Shown piece after piece: positions 6,616 through 13,372 of a DNA stretch of 20,227 bases. A program made the position numbers and the translations under genes. The notes below the pieces were generated by a model. That model saw only the letters and a program-made list of their open reading frames with translations, ran no database searches and was not told where the DNA came from. Within the stretch, counting starts at the first letter, position 1, and each line of letters opens with the position of its first letter. The stretch covers positions 513 to 20,739 of the forward strand of contig MGTN01000122.1 in the NCBI GenBank assembly GCA_001799475.1, written 5' to 3'. Origin of the DNA: Desulfovibrionales bacterium GWA2_65_9. Its GTDB lineage: Bacteria; Desulfobacterota; Desulfovibrionia; Desulfovibrionales; Desulfovibrionaceae.

Positions 6616-9324
6616 CTACTTCTGACCATGCCTGCCGCGATGCGGCGGGAAGTCCTTAAAGCCGTTTTCACCTAGCGCCTGTATGAGGCTTTTGGCAAGC
6701 TCCAACTGCTTTTCCCGTGTCACGGCCGCGCCATCCACCAGGGCAGCGCGCACCTTATCCAGGATGTGTGCGAACGCTGGCCCGCTTTGCAGGCCAAGGG
6801 ACTTCAGGTCACCGCCGTCGATGAACAATTCCTGGGTGCGCATGCGCGTGAGGAAGAGCGAGATGTTCTTGCGGATGGCCTCGCGGCGGCTGCGGGCCAT
6901 GAGGAAAAGCACGGCCTCAACGGGCAGGGGGGCCAGGGTGAAGTATATCTCGCTTAGGGCCGACTGGCCGTCCTGCCAAACCATGAGCTTGGCCAGGGAT
7001 TCACCAAGGAGATCGCGCAGGGCCAGAAACTCGCGCAACTCGCGTTCAGAGAAGCGCAGCCGCTGGCAGACCAGTTCCAGCTGGTCGCGTTCCAGGCCCA
7101 TGGTCAAGCCGAGCAGGAACAGCCGCCAGGCGTTGGCCTTTGGCTCCAGATACAGGAGCTTGTACCAGGTATGGACCTTGTGCAATTCGCTCAGCACGCG
7201 CATGTGCTCTCCATCCAGGGCAAGCAGCGGATGAATGGCGGCCAGGAGCTTGAGTTCATGCAGCCTGTTCAGGCATTCCAGCACGTTTTCCTCTTCCAGG
7301 ATCAACTGAAGCTCGTGGGTCAGCCTGGTGCCGGAGAGCTTGTGGAACAGCTTGAGCTGCACGGCGTTCTTGATGAGCCGGTGGGTCTGGCCGTCGATGC
7401 GGAAATTGAAGCGCTGCTCGAAGCGTATGGCCCGGAGGATGCGCGTGGGGTCTTCCACGAAGCTTAAGGAATGCAGCACGCGGATGATCTTCTCCTTGAT
7501 GTCGCGCTGGGCCCCGAAAAAGTCCATGAGTTGGCCGAAGTCGCCTGGATTGAGCTGCAGGGCCAGGGCGTTGACGGTGAAGTCCCGGCGGTACAGATCC
7601 ATCTTGATGGACGAGAGTTCGACCGTGGGCAGGGCAGTTGGATATTCGTAGTATTCCAGTCGGGCCGTGGCCACGTCGATGCGCTGGCCGTCCGGGAACA
7701 CCACCACGGCGGTCTTGAACTTGAGGTGCTCCTTGACCCGCCCCTGGCGCAGCGCCGCCAGTTCCCGCGCGAACTGTATGCCGTCGCCCTCCACCACCAG
7801 GTCGATGTCCAGGTTGGGCCGGGCGATAAGGATGTCGCGCACGAAGCCGCCCACGGCATAGACCTTGTACCCAAGTTTCTGGGCCAGATGCCCGGCCTGC
7901 TCAAGCAGGGCGATGACCGAGCCGGGCAGCCGGGTGCGCATCACCGGCCGGATGTTGCGCTCCTTCTTGCGGTCCGGCAGCACCACCTCGGAGATGCGCG
8001 CCGACTGCTCGACCATCTGGTTCACCAGGTCTGTCCGCGTGACCACACCCACGACGTCATCACCCCGGAGCACCGGCAGGAGCCGTTGGCGCTTGCCGAT
8101 GATGATCTCCATGACCTGGTACAGGTCCGCATCCACGCCCACCTGGGCGTAGTCCGCCAGCATGTAGACGCCCAGTGCAGCGCCGCCCAGCCCGTGGCTC
8201 ATGGCCTTGTCCGCGATCTTGCGCTCCATGAGCCCCACGCAGCGCATGGTGCCCGGCGCGACCACGGGCACGCCTTTGAGCCCGAAGCGCGTCATGAGTT
8301 CCGCGGCATCGGCCATGCTGCGGTCGGACTCGATGATGACCGGAGGCTTGGACATGAGCGTGGCGGCCACCAGCTGCGGGTTGATGTGCGAATAGAGCAG
8401 CGCCAGCAATTCGTCGCGCACCTGGCTCAGGGTCTTGTCCTTGATGGTGGCCGAGGCCGCGTAGGCATGCCCGCCGCCGCCGAAGAAGGTGCAGATGTGC
8501 CCCACATTGACCTCAGCGGTGCGGGAGCGCGCCACCAGGTGGATGCGGTCGTTCATGCGGCCCAGGGCGAACATCACCCGGACATTCTCCATGTCGATGT
8601 ACTTGTGGACCAGATAAGCGAAATCGCTGACAAAGTCCTCTGTGCTCACCTCGGCAATGACCACCTCGATGCCGTGAAAGTCATGGATCTTGGCCGATTC
8701 GATGAGGGCGCTTAGGATGGTGATCTGTTCCGAGGACAGGTCACGCGCCAAGAGGTCGGAGATAACGTCCAGGTCCATGCCGTTCTTGCGCAGCCAGGCT
8801 GCGGCGTTGAAGTCCTCCGGTGTGGTGGAGGCGAAGCTGAAGGAGCCCGTGTCCTCGAAGATGCCAAGCCCCAGGACCGTGGCTTCCTCGATGTTGGGCA
8901 CGACGCCCTTGGCGATCATCTCGTGCACAAGGATGGTGGTGGACGAGCCCCAGGCCTCCACGCGGGAAAAATCGGCCTTGAGGTCCTCATCGGTGTCCGG
9001 GTGGTGGTCGTAGACATGGATCTTGATGCCCGGCTTGTCCAGCAGGGGGGCAATATGGGGCAGGCGCGATTTCTGCCGGGTGTCGACGACAACGAGGAGT
9101 TCCACGGCTTCCGGGTCGATGTCCTTGAAGTGCTTGAAATTGAAAAGGTACGTGGTGCTCTGGATGTAGAAGTTGCGCAGGTTTTTTTCCTGGCTGCCGG
9201 GAAAAATGAGCGCCGCGTCCGGGTACAGGCGGCTGGCTGCGATCATGGCCGCCAGGGCGTCGAAATCCGCGTTGGCGTGGGCCGTAATGACCGTGCGGGC
9301 CTGGATTCTTGCGGGCTTGTTCAT
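6616..9324 (-). CDS. DHH / CBS / CBS / tRNA nucleotidyltransferase fusion protein
   Basis: This 902-residue cytoplasmic protein joins several modules. Residues 1-320 are a DHH/DHHA1 phosphoesterase with HANADFDALA (16-25), Asp81, DHH (106-108), DTG (158-160) and GGGGHA (282-287), all metal- or substrate-binding signatures of the RecJ/NrnA group. Residues 321-440 are two CBS domains, usually adenylate sensors. Residues 465-660 are a class II nucleotidyltransferase head with GGFVRD (492-497), the catalytic D506-x-D508, RRDFTVNALA (579-588) and EDPTRILRAIRF (624-635), followed by the helical tRNA-binding tail. Related long enzymes have been tied to adding the terminal A (or CCA) of tRNA; whether this one is A-, CC- or CCA-adding, or a poly(A) polymerase, cannot be decided here. 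The start ATG has GAGG seven bases upstream and overlaps the xerD stop (ATGA). All catalytic signatures of both enzymatic halves look intact. Confidence 0.92.
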   Translation of the reverse strand: MNKPARIQARTVITAHANADFDALAAMIAASRLYPDAALIFPGSQEKNLRNFYIQSTTYLFNFKHFKDIDPEAVELLVVVDTRQKSRLPHIAPLLDKPGIKIHVYDHHPDTDEDLKADFSRVEAWGSSTTILVHEMIAKGVVPNIEEATVLGLGIFEDTGSFSFASTTPEDFNAAAWLRKNGMDLDVISDLLARDLSSEQITILSALIESAKIHDFHGIEVVIAEVSTEDFVSDFAYLVHKYIDMENVRVMFALGRMNDRIHLVARSRTAEVNVGHICTFFGGGGHAYAASATIKDKTLSQVRDELLALLYSHINPQLVAATLMSKPPVIIESDRSMADAAELMTRFGLKGVPVVAPGTMRCVGLMERKIADKAMSHGLGGAALGVYMLADYAQVGVDADLYQVMEIIIGKRQRLLPVLRGDDVVGVVTRTDLVNQMVEQSARISEVVLPDRKKERNIRPVMRTRLPGSVIALLEQAGHLAQKLGYKVYAVGGFVRDILIARPNLDIDLVVEGDGIQFARELAALRQGRVKEHLKFKTAVVVFPDGQRIDVATARLEYYEYPTALPTVELSSIKMDLYRRDFTVNALALQLNPGDFGQLMDFFGAQRDIKEKIIRVLHSLSFVEDPTRILRAIRFEQRFNFRIDGQTHRLIKNAVQLKLFHKLSGTRLTHELQLILEEENVLECLNRLHELKLLAAIHPLLALDGEHMRVLSELHKVHTWYKLLYLEPKANAWRLFLLGLTMGLERDQLELVCQRLRFSERELREFLALRDLLGESLAKLMVWQDGQSALSEIYFTLAPLPVEAVLFLMARSRREAIRKNISLFLTRMRTQELFIDGGDLKSLGLQSGPAFAHILDKVRAALVDGAAVTREKQLELAKSLIQALGENGFKDFPPHRGRHGQK

Positions 9325-10274
9325 ATTTTTGCCTCTGCCTCGTGCGCTGAAATGCCGCCGGTCGAGCGCGGGTGGTACTGCTCATGGATGCGCATGAGCC
9401 GGCCGGACTGGATGTGCGTGTAGATTTCCGTGGCGTTGATGGCCGCATGCCCCAGCAGGATCTGCACGGTGCGCAGGTCTGCGCCGCCTTCGAGCAGGTG
9501 CGTGGCAAAGGAATGGCGGAAGGTGTGCGGCGAGATGCTGCGCCGGATGTTTGCCGCCTCGGCATAGCGCTTGACCAGTTTCCATACGCCTTGGCGGGTT
9601 AGGCCCTGGCCCGAGCGGTTCAGGAAGATGTGCTTCTGCACAGGCTTGAACCCCGCGCGCTTGTGGTCCAGGTAGTCGCAAAGCAGGCGCTGGGCGGCGT
9701 AGTGCACAGGCACTAGGCGTTCCTTAGCTCGCTTGCCGAACACGCGCAGGATGCCGGTCTGCGGGTCGAAGTCGCCCAGCACAAGGCCGATGAGCTCGGA
9801 GATGCGCAGCCCGCAAGCGTACAGCAGCTCCAGCATGACCCGGTCGCGGTAGCCCAGGGCCGTGGTCACATCTGGCTGCATAAGCAGGCGGTCCATTTCG
9901 GCGCAAGTCAGAAATTCCGGGAGCTGGGCCGGGAGCTTGGGGCTTTCCAGCAGGATCGACGGGTCCTCGGCCAGGAGCCCGGCCTGGACAGCATAGGCAA
10001 ACAGTCCGCGCACGCTGGACAGGTGCCTGGCCAGGCTCGTAGCCGCCATCTTGCGGGCGCGCAGGTGGGTGAGGAACAGGAACAGGTGCCGCTGGATGCA
10101 GGTTTCCAGGCTTGCGCCGATGGTATCGAGAAAGGCGAGCAGGGCGGCGATGTCCGCAGCATAGGCCTGCGTGGTGTTCTCAGACAGGCCGCGCTCCACC
10201 ACGAGGTGCTCGAGATAGCGGTCGGCAATGGGGTGCGAGGCATGTGTGCCGGTGTCATCAAGCATGGTGTTCAT
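9321..10274 (-). CDS. xerD: Tyrosine recombinase XerD-like
   Basis: Xer recombinases resolve chromosome dimers at the dif site near division. From the ATG at 10274 the protein is 317 residues, close to the usual size of about 300. The N-terminal SAM-like core-binding domain (about 15-105) is followed by the catalytic domain with Arg157 (CGLRISEL), Lys181, His250-x-x-Arg253 (HTFRHSF), His276 and the nucleophile Tyr285 (EIYTHI). The GGADLRTVQ stretch and the ...HEQYHPR ending resemble XerD more than XerC. The open frame runs back to 10682, but that part overlaps dapL on the other strand and has no recombinase homology, so I reject it. GGTGAT precedes 10274; an ATG at 10343 is a less likely start. 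The stop overlaps the next gene start by four bases, so the two are translationally coupled. Confidence 0.9.
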   Translation of the reverse strand: MNTMLDDTGTHASHPIADRYLEHLVVERGLSENTTQAYAADIAALLAFLDTIGASLETCIQRHLFLFLTHLRARKMAATSLARHLSSVRGLFAYAVQAGLLAEDPSILLESPKLPAQLPEFLTCAEMDRLLMQPDVTTALGYRDRVMLELLYACGLRISELIGLVLGDFDPQTGILRVFGKRAKERLVPVHYAAQRLLCDYLDHKRAGFKPVQKHIFLNRSGQGLTRQGVWKLVKRYAEAANIRRSISPHTFRHSFATHLLEGGADLRTVQILLGHAAINATEIYTHIQSGRLMRIHEQYHPRSTGGISAHEAEAKI

Positions 10275-10415
10275 CAGATCATCACCGCCAACCGGGGCAG
10301 GGGAGTCCGCTCCGTCATCGCTTCGGCCTGTGCTGGTCCGCATGTCTCCAATCCAGGCCCTAAACGTTTTCTCGACCCTCCGCAAGAGCGGCTGCTTGTC
10401 CTGACCGCCGACCTG

Positions 10416-10439
10416 TTCTGACAACCCAGATTGACAGAA
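10416..10439. promoter_or_regulatory. Inverted repeat (candidate operator) in the xerD-dapL divergent region
   Basis: TTCTGACAA and TTGACAGAA flank the six bases CCCAGA. Eight of nine arm positions are complementary, and CTG lies outside each arm (with one extra base on the right). The right arm contains the candidate -35 box of dapL. A regulator binding here could occlude that promoter; none is identified. Confidence 0.4.
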
Positions 10440-10460
10440 GCAGGGCCGAGCAATTACACA
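10431..10460 (+). promoter_or_regulatory. Candidate dapL promoter
   Basis: A consensus -35 box TTGACA (10431-10436) is followed after 18 bases by TACACA (10455-10460), a poor -10 box (3 of 6). Transcription would begin near 10467, giving a leader of about 25 bases ahead of dapL with its AAGGAG ribosome site. The -35 match is strong and the -10 weak, as would suit an activated promoter. Confidence 0.4.
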
Positions 10461-10491
10461 GGCGTTTCCATTTGCACCAAAGGAGCACCTC

Positions 10492-11658
10492 ATGCCTGAT
10501 TTCCAGCTTGCACAGCGCCTTGCGAACCTGCCCCCGTATCTGTTCGCCGCGGTCGACAAGGCCAAGGAAGAAGTCCGCGCCAAGGGCCTGGACATCATCA
10601 GCCTGGGCATCGGCGATCCTGACCTGCCCACCCCGGATTTCATCATCGACGCCCTGTGCACCGCCGCGCGCAACCCGGCCAACCACCAGTATCCGTCCTA
10701 CGTCGGTCTCCTGAGCTTCCGCCAGGCCGTGGCCGACTGGTACCTGCGCCGCTTCGGCGTCAGCCTGGACCCGCAGACCGAGGTGGTCAGCCTCATCGGC
10801 TCCAAGGAAGGCATCGCGCACTTCCCGCTGGCCTTTGTGAATCCCGGCGACCTGGTGCTCATCGCCACGCCGAACTACCCGGTCTACGGCGTGACCACGG
10901 AGTTCGTGGGCGGCATCCCCCTGTATCTGCCCCTGACCGACGAGAACAACTTCCTGCCCGACCTGGACGCCATCGACAACGACACCTGGAAGCGCGCCAA
11001 GGCCATCTACGTCAACTATCCGAACAACCCCACGGCGGCCATGGCCCCGCGCTCCTTCTACGAGAAGCTCATCGCCAAGGCGCTGGAGTTCAATGTTATT
11101 GTTGTTCATGACGCGGCCTACACCGAAATGTACTTCAACGAGGCCAACAAGCCCCTGTCGATCCTCGAGATCCCCGGTGGCCGCGACGTGGCCATCGAGT
11201 TCCATTCCCTGTCCAAGACCTACAACATGACCGGCTGGCGCATCGGCATGGCCGTGGGCAACGCCTCGCTGGTCAAGGGCCTGGGCAAGGTGAAGGAGAA
11301 CATCGACTCCGGCATCTTCCAGGCCGTGCAGGAAGCTGGTATCGTGGCCCTGAACCAGGGCGACGCCTACACTGCGGAGTTGCGCGGCATCTACCGCGAG
11401 CGCCGCGACGTGGTCATCGAGGCCCTGAAGAAGGCGGGTATTTCCTGCCGCATCCCTGAGGCCACCTTTTATATCTGGTCCAAGGTTCCGGGCGGCGTGT
11501 CGTCCCAGGATTTCGTGACCAGGGTTCTCAAGCAGACCGGCGTGGTGACCACCCCGGGCAACGGCTTTGGCACTCCGGGCGAGGGCTACTTCCGCATCTC
11601 GCTCACGGTGAACACGGATCGACTGAAGGAGGCGGTGTTACGGATTTCCCAACTCTAA
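10492..11658 (+). CDS. dapL: LL-diaminopimelate aminotransferase
   Basis: DapL converts tetrahydrodipicolinate directly to LL-2,6-diaminopimelate with glutamate as amino donor, bypassing the succinylase and acetylase branches of lysine and peptidoglycan-precursor synthesis. The 388-residue protein is a class I/II PLP aminotransferase: GIGDPDLPTP at 39-48, YPNNPT at 176-181, Asp207 (HDAAY) which contacts the pyridine ring, the Schiff-base Lys242 in SLSKTYNMTGWR, and the substrate-carboxylate Arg368 (YFRIS). The N-terminal NLPPYLFAAVDKAKEE and full length fit DapL rather than aspartate aminotransferases; a generic aminotransferase cannot be fully excluded. The start has AAGGAG at ideal spacing. 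It is the first gene of a plus-strand set; folK follows within 8 bp. Confidence 0.88.
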   Translation: MPDFQLAQRLANLPPYLFAAVDKAKEEVRAKGLDIISLGIGDPDLPTPDFIIDALCTAARNPANHQYPSYVGLLSFRQAVADWYLRRFGVSLDPQTEVVSLIGSKEGIAHFPLAFVNPGDLVLIATPNYPVYGVTTEFVGGIPLYLPLTDENNFLPDLDAIDNDTWKRAKAIYVNYPNNPTAAMAPRSFYEKLIAKALEFNVIVVHDAAYTEMYFNEANKPLSILEIPGGRDVAIEFHSLSKTYNMTGWRIGMAVGNASLVKGLGKVKENIDSGIFQAVQEAGIVALNQGDAYTAELRGIYRERRDVVIEALKKAGISCRIPEATFYIWSKVPGGVSSQDFVTRVLKQTGVVTTPGNGFGTPGEGYFRISLTVNTDRLKEAVLRISQL

Positions 11659-11666
11659 CCACCTAT

Positions 11667-12158
11667 GTGGCCCTGGGCTCCAATATCGGAGACGCCGAGG
11701 CCAACATCAATGAGGCCCTGATCCTGCTGGAGGACTACGGAAACGACATTGTTTTCGAAGCTCTTTCCGATATTTACCACACCGAGCCCCAGGGGGATGT
11801 CAAGGACCAGCCCTGGTTCTCCAACGCCGTGGTGCGCCTGCAGGTGGCCTCGGATGTCTGGGCGCCGGAGGGGTTCCTGTCCACCATCCAGGCCATCGAG
11901 ATCAAGATGGGGCGCCTCCGGGGCGCTGAGCCGGGTGGGCCACGCGTCATCGACCTGGACCTGCTCCTGTACGGCGACACGGAGATGAGCACAGAGTATC
12001 TGACGCTGCCGCATCCGCGCATGCTTGACCGGGCCTTTGTGCTCGTGCCCCTGCGCGACGTGGCCCCCAAGCTGGTGTTCAAGGATGGGCGGAACATCGA
12101 CCAGGTGCTGGCAGGGCTGGACTATACCCTTGACGGCCGTACCATCGCGCAGAAATAG
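11667..12158 (+). CDS. folK: 6-hydroxymethyl-dihydropterin pyrophosphokinase (HPPK)
   Basis: FolK transfers pyrophosphate from ATP to 6-hydroxymethyl-7,8-dihydropterin, the step before dihydropteroate synthase in folate synthesis. The family landmarks are all present: ALGSNIGD at the N-terminus, DQPWFSNAV (47-55), the magnesium-binding D96-x-D98 in GPRVIDLDLLLYGD, and LPHPRMLDRAFVLVPL. The only standard in-frame start is GTG at 11667, giving 163 residues beginning MALGSN. This lacks the few residues (normally before ALGSN) that complete the first beta strand and has no ribosome site nearby. A strong AAGGAGG at 11626-11632, inside dapL, is instead placed to serve a start at about 11637-11640, where this frame reads GTT then ACG. 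The true start is therefore uncertain and may be non-standard. Confidence 0.9.
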   Translation: MALGSNIGDAEANINEALILLEDYGNDIVFEALSDIYHTEPQGDVKDQPWFSNAVVRLQVASDVWAPEGFLSTIQAIEIKMGRLRGAEPGGPRVIDLDLLLYGDTEMSTEYLTLPHPRMLDRAFVLVPLRDVAPKLVFKDGRNIDQVLAGLDYTLDGRTIAQK

Positions 12159-12173
12159 GCACGCACAAAAGCA

Positions 12174-12189
12174 GGGCGCCACCGCGCCC
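12174..12189 (+). terminator. Short GC hairpin after folK
   Basis: GGGCGC and GCGCCC form a perfect 6-bp stem around CACC, 16 bases after the folK stop. No T run follows, so it is more likely a pause, partial terminator or mRNA-processing hairpin than an efficient intrinsic terminator. Confidence 0.3.
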
Positions 12190-12218
12190 GCAGACCGCCA
12201 GCAGAGATAGGAGACGTC

Positions 12219-12503
12219 ATGATGAACCTGACCAAGCTGCTTATCGTTTTCATCTGCGGCTTTATCGTCTGGAAGCTCTTCATGGGCGACAAACGCTACA
12301 AGAAGAATAAGACGGAAGAAAAGCCCGAAAACCTGCAGGCTTCCGGCGAGATGGTCAAGGACCCCGTGTGCGGGGCCTACGTGTCCAAAAACAGCGACAT
12401 CCGGGTGCGCCAGGGCGATGTGGTCCTCAATTTCTGCTCCTATGATTGCCGCGAGACCTACCTCAAGCGTATCCAGGGCCCGGAAGAGGGCGGTCAGGCC
12501 TGA
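12219..12503 (+). CDS. Small membrane-anchored YHS-like metal-binding protein
   Basis: The 94-residue protein has an N-terminal membrane helix (about residues 4-22), a short charged linker (KRYKKNKTEEKPEN) and a YHS-like knuckle: DPVCGAYV (48-55, Cys51) and NFCSYDC (71-77, Cys73 and Cys77). YHS and TRASH-type modules bind transition metals and occur with metal ATPases, heavy-metal sensors and oxygenases. The positive residues after the helix suggest the C-terminal domain is cytoplasmic. The start at 12219 has AGGAG five bases ahead; the adjacent ATG at 12222 would serve as well. The target metal and partner are not evident from the neighbours (folK and a transaldolase), so function is unknown. 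Confidence 0.82.
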   Translation: MMNLTKLLIVFICGFIVWKLFMGDKRYKKNKTEEKPENLQASGEMVKDPVCGAYVSKNSDIRVRQGDVVLNFCSYDCRETYLKRIQGPEEGGQA

Positions 12504-12541
12504 TTTTTTGCTCACATGCACTACGCCCCTCGGGAGGCTTC

Positions 12542-13180
12542 ATGAAAATCTTTCTCGACACCGCGAACATCGAGCAGATCCGTCAGGCCAGGGACCTTGG
12601 GGCCATTGAAGGCGTGACCACCAATCCGAGCCTGCTGTCCAAAGAGAAGGGCGACTGGAAAAAGATCATCCGCCAGATCTGCAAGGAGATCGACGGTCCG
12701 GTGAGCGTGGAGGTCATCGCCACAGAGTCCCCGGCCATGCTGGCCGAAGCGCGTGATCTTGTGAAGATCGCCCCGAACGTCGTGATCAAGGTTCCAGTAA
12801 CCCTTGAAGGTCTCAAGACAATCAAGGAATTGCACCTGCGCGGCATCGAGACCAACGCCACCCTGGTGTTCTCCGCGAATCAGGCGCTGCTGGCCGCCAA
12901 GGCCGGCGCCACCTATGTCAGCCCGTTCATTGGCCGCCTGGATGACGTGGGCCAGGACGGCATGCAGCTTGTCCAGGACCTCATGTCCATTTTCCGCAAC
13001 TATGACATGTCCACCCAGGTGCTGGCGGCGAGCATCCGCAACACCAGCCAGTTCTTCCAGGCAGCGCTGCTCGGGGCCGATGCCATCACCATTCCGCTCA
13101 GCGTCCTGCTCGATCTGGTCAAGCATCCACTCACGGACATCGGCCTGGCCAAGTTCCTGGCCGACTGGGCTAAGAAGTAG
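12542..13180 (+). CDS. fsa: Small transaldolase / fructose-6-phosphate aldolase family protein
   Basis: The 212-residue class I aldolase belongs to the short transaldolase subfamily (FSA/TalC), which forms a Schiff base on a lysine. Visible residues: Asp6 (FLDTAN), Asn28 (TTNPSLL), Glu57 (VEVIA), the Schiff-base Lys83 (NVVIKVPVT) and SPFIGRLDD later on. Most bacterial members with this sequence are true transaldolases moving dihydroxyacetone units in the non-oxidative pentose phosphate pathway; a few are fructose-6-phosphate aldolases, and sequence inspection does not separate them safely. The ATG at 12542 has GGGAGG four bases upstream and begins with the conserved MKIFLDTAN; the open frame upstream to 12446 overlaps the YHS gene and is rejected. 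A strong hairpin follows the stop. Confidence 0.92.
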   Translation: MKIFLDTANIEQIRQARDLGAIEGVTTNPSLLSKEKGDWKKIIRQICKEIDGPVSVEVIATESPAMLAEARDLVKIAPNVVIKVPVTLEGLKTIKELHLRGIETNATLVFSANQALLAAKAGATYVSPFIGRLDDVGQDGMQLVQDLMSIFRNYDMSTQVLAASIRNTSQFFQAALLGADAITIPLSVLLDLVKHPLTDIGLAKFLADWAKK

Positions 13181-13183
13181 CAA

Positions 13184-13212
13184 CGCCCGGCCGTTCCTAA
13201 CGGCACTGGGCG
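13184..13212 (+). terminator. Bipartite hairpin after the transaldolase gene
   Basis: CGCCC (13184-13188) pairs with GGGCG (13208-13212), and inside it GCCGTT (13190-13195) pairs with AACGGC (13199-13204) around CCT. This gives an 11-bp stem with a small internal loop, starting four bases after the stop codon. There is no T run, so termination may need Rho or the hairpin may only protect the 3' end. Confidence 0.5.
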
Positions 13213-13223
13213 CACGCGGCATC

Positions 13224-13251
13224 TTGTCTCATAATGTAAATTATGTAAACT
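13224..13251 (+). promoter_or_regulatory. AT-rich promoter-like island with palindrome, before the TPR gene
   Basis: In otherwise GC-rich DNA, TTGTCT (13224-13229) and TAAACT (13246-13251) each match 4 of 6 sigma-70 consensus bases and are 16 bases apart. The 16-base spacer is itself a perfect inverted repeat, CATAAT-GTAA-ATTATG (13230-13245). This geometry suits a repressor or activator binding between the boxes. Transcription would leave a leader of roughly 115 bases before the TPR gene. The boxes are predicted by eye only. Confidence 0.4.
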
Positions 13252-13372
13252 TTGCCTTGTGCCCGGTGGGTGCTCTCTTCCCTGGGGCGTGAATTTGTGG
13301 CACTGTCCCCCTTGTTTGCTGCAACCCTGACCGTCTTGCGCGCAAGACGAAATGTCCCTGAGGCGAACCAGC

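Noticed and set aside
10275..10682. N-terminal extension of the xerD reading frame
   Set aside because: The extension overlaps the start of dapL on the opposite strand, is low-complexity and resembles no recombinase domain.
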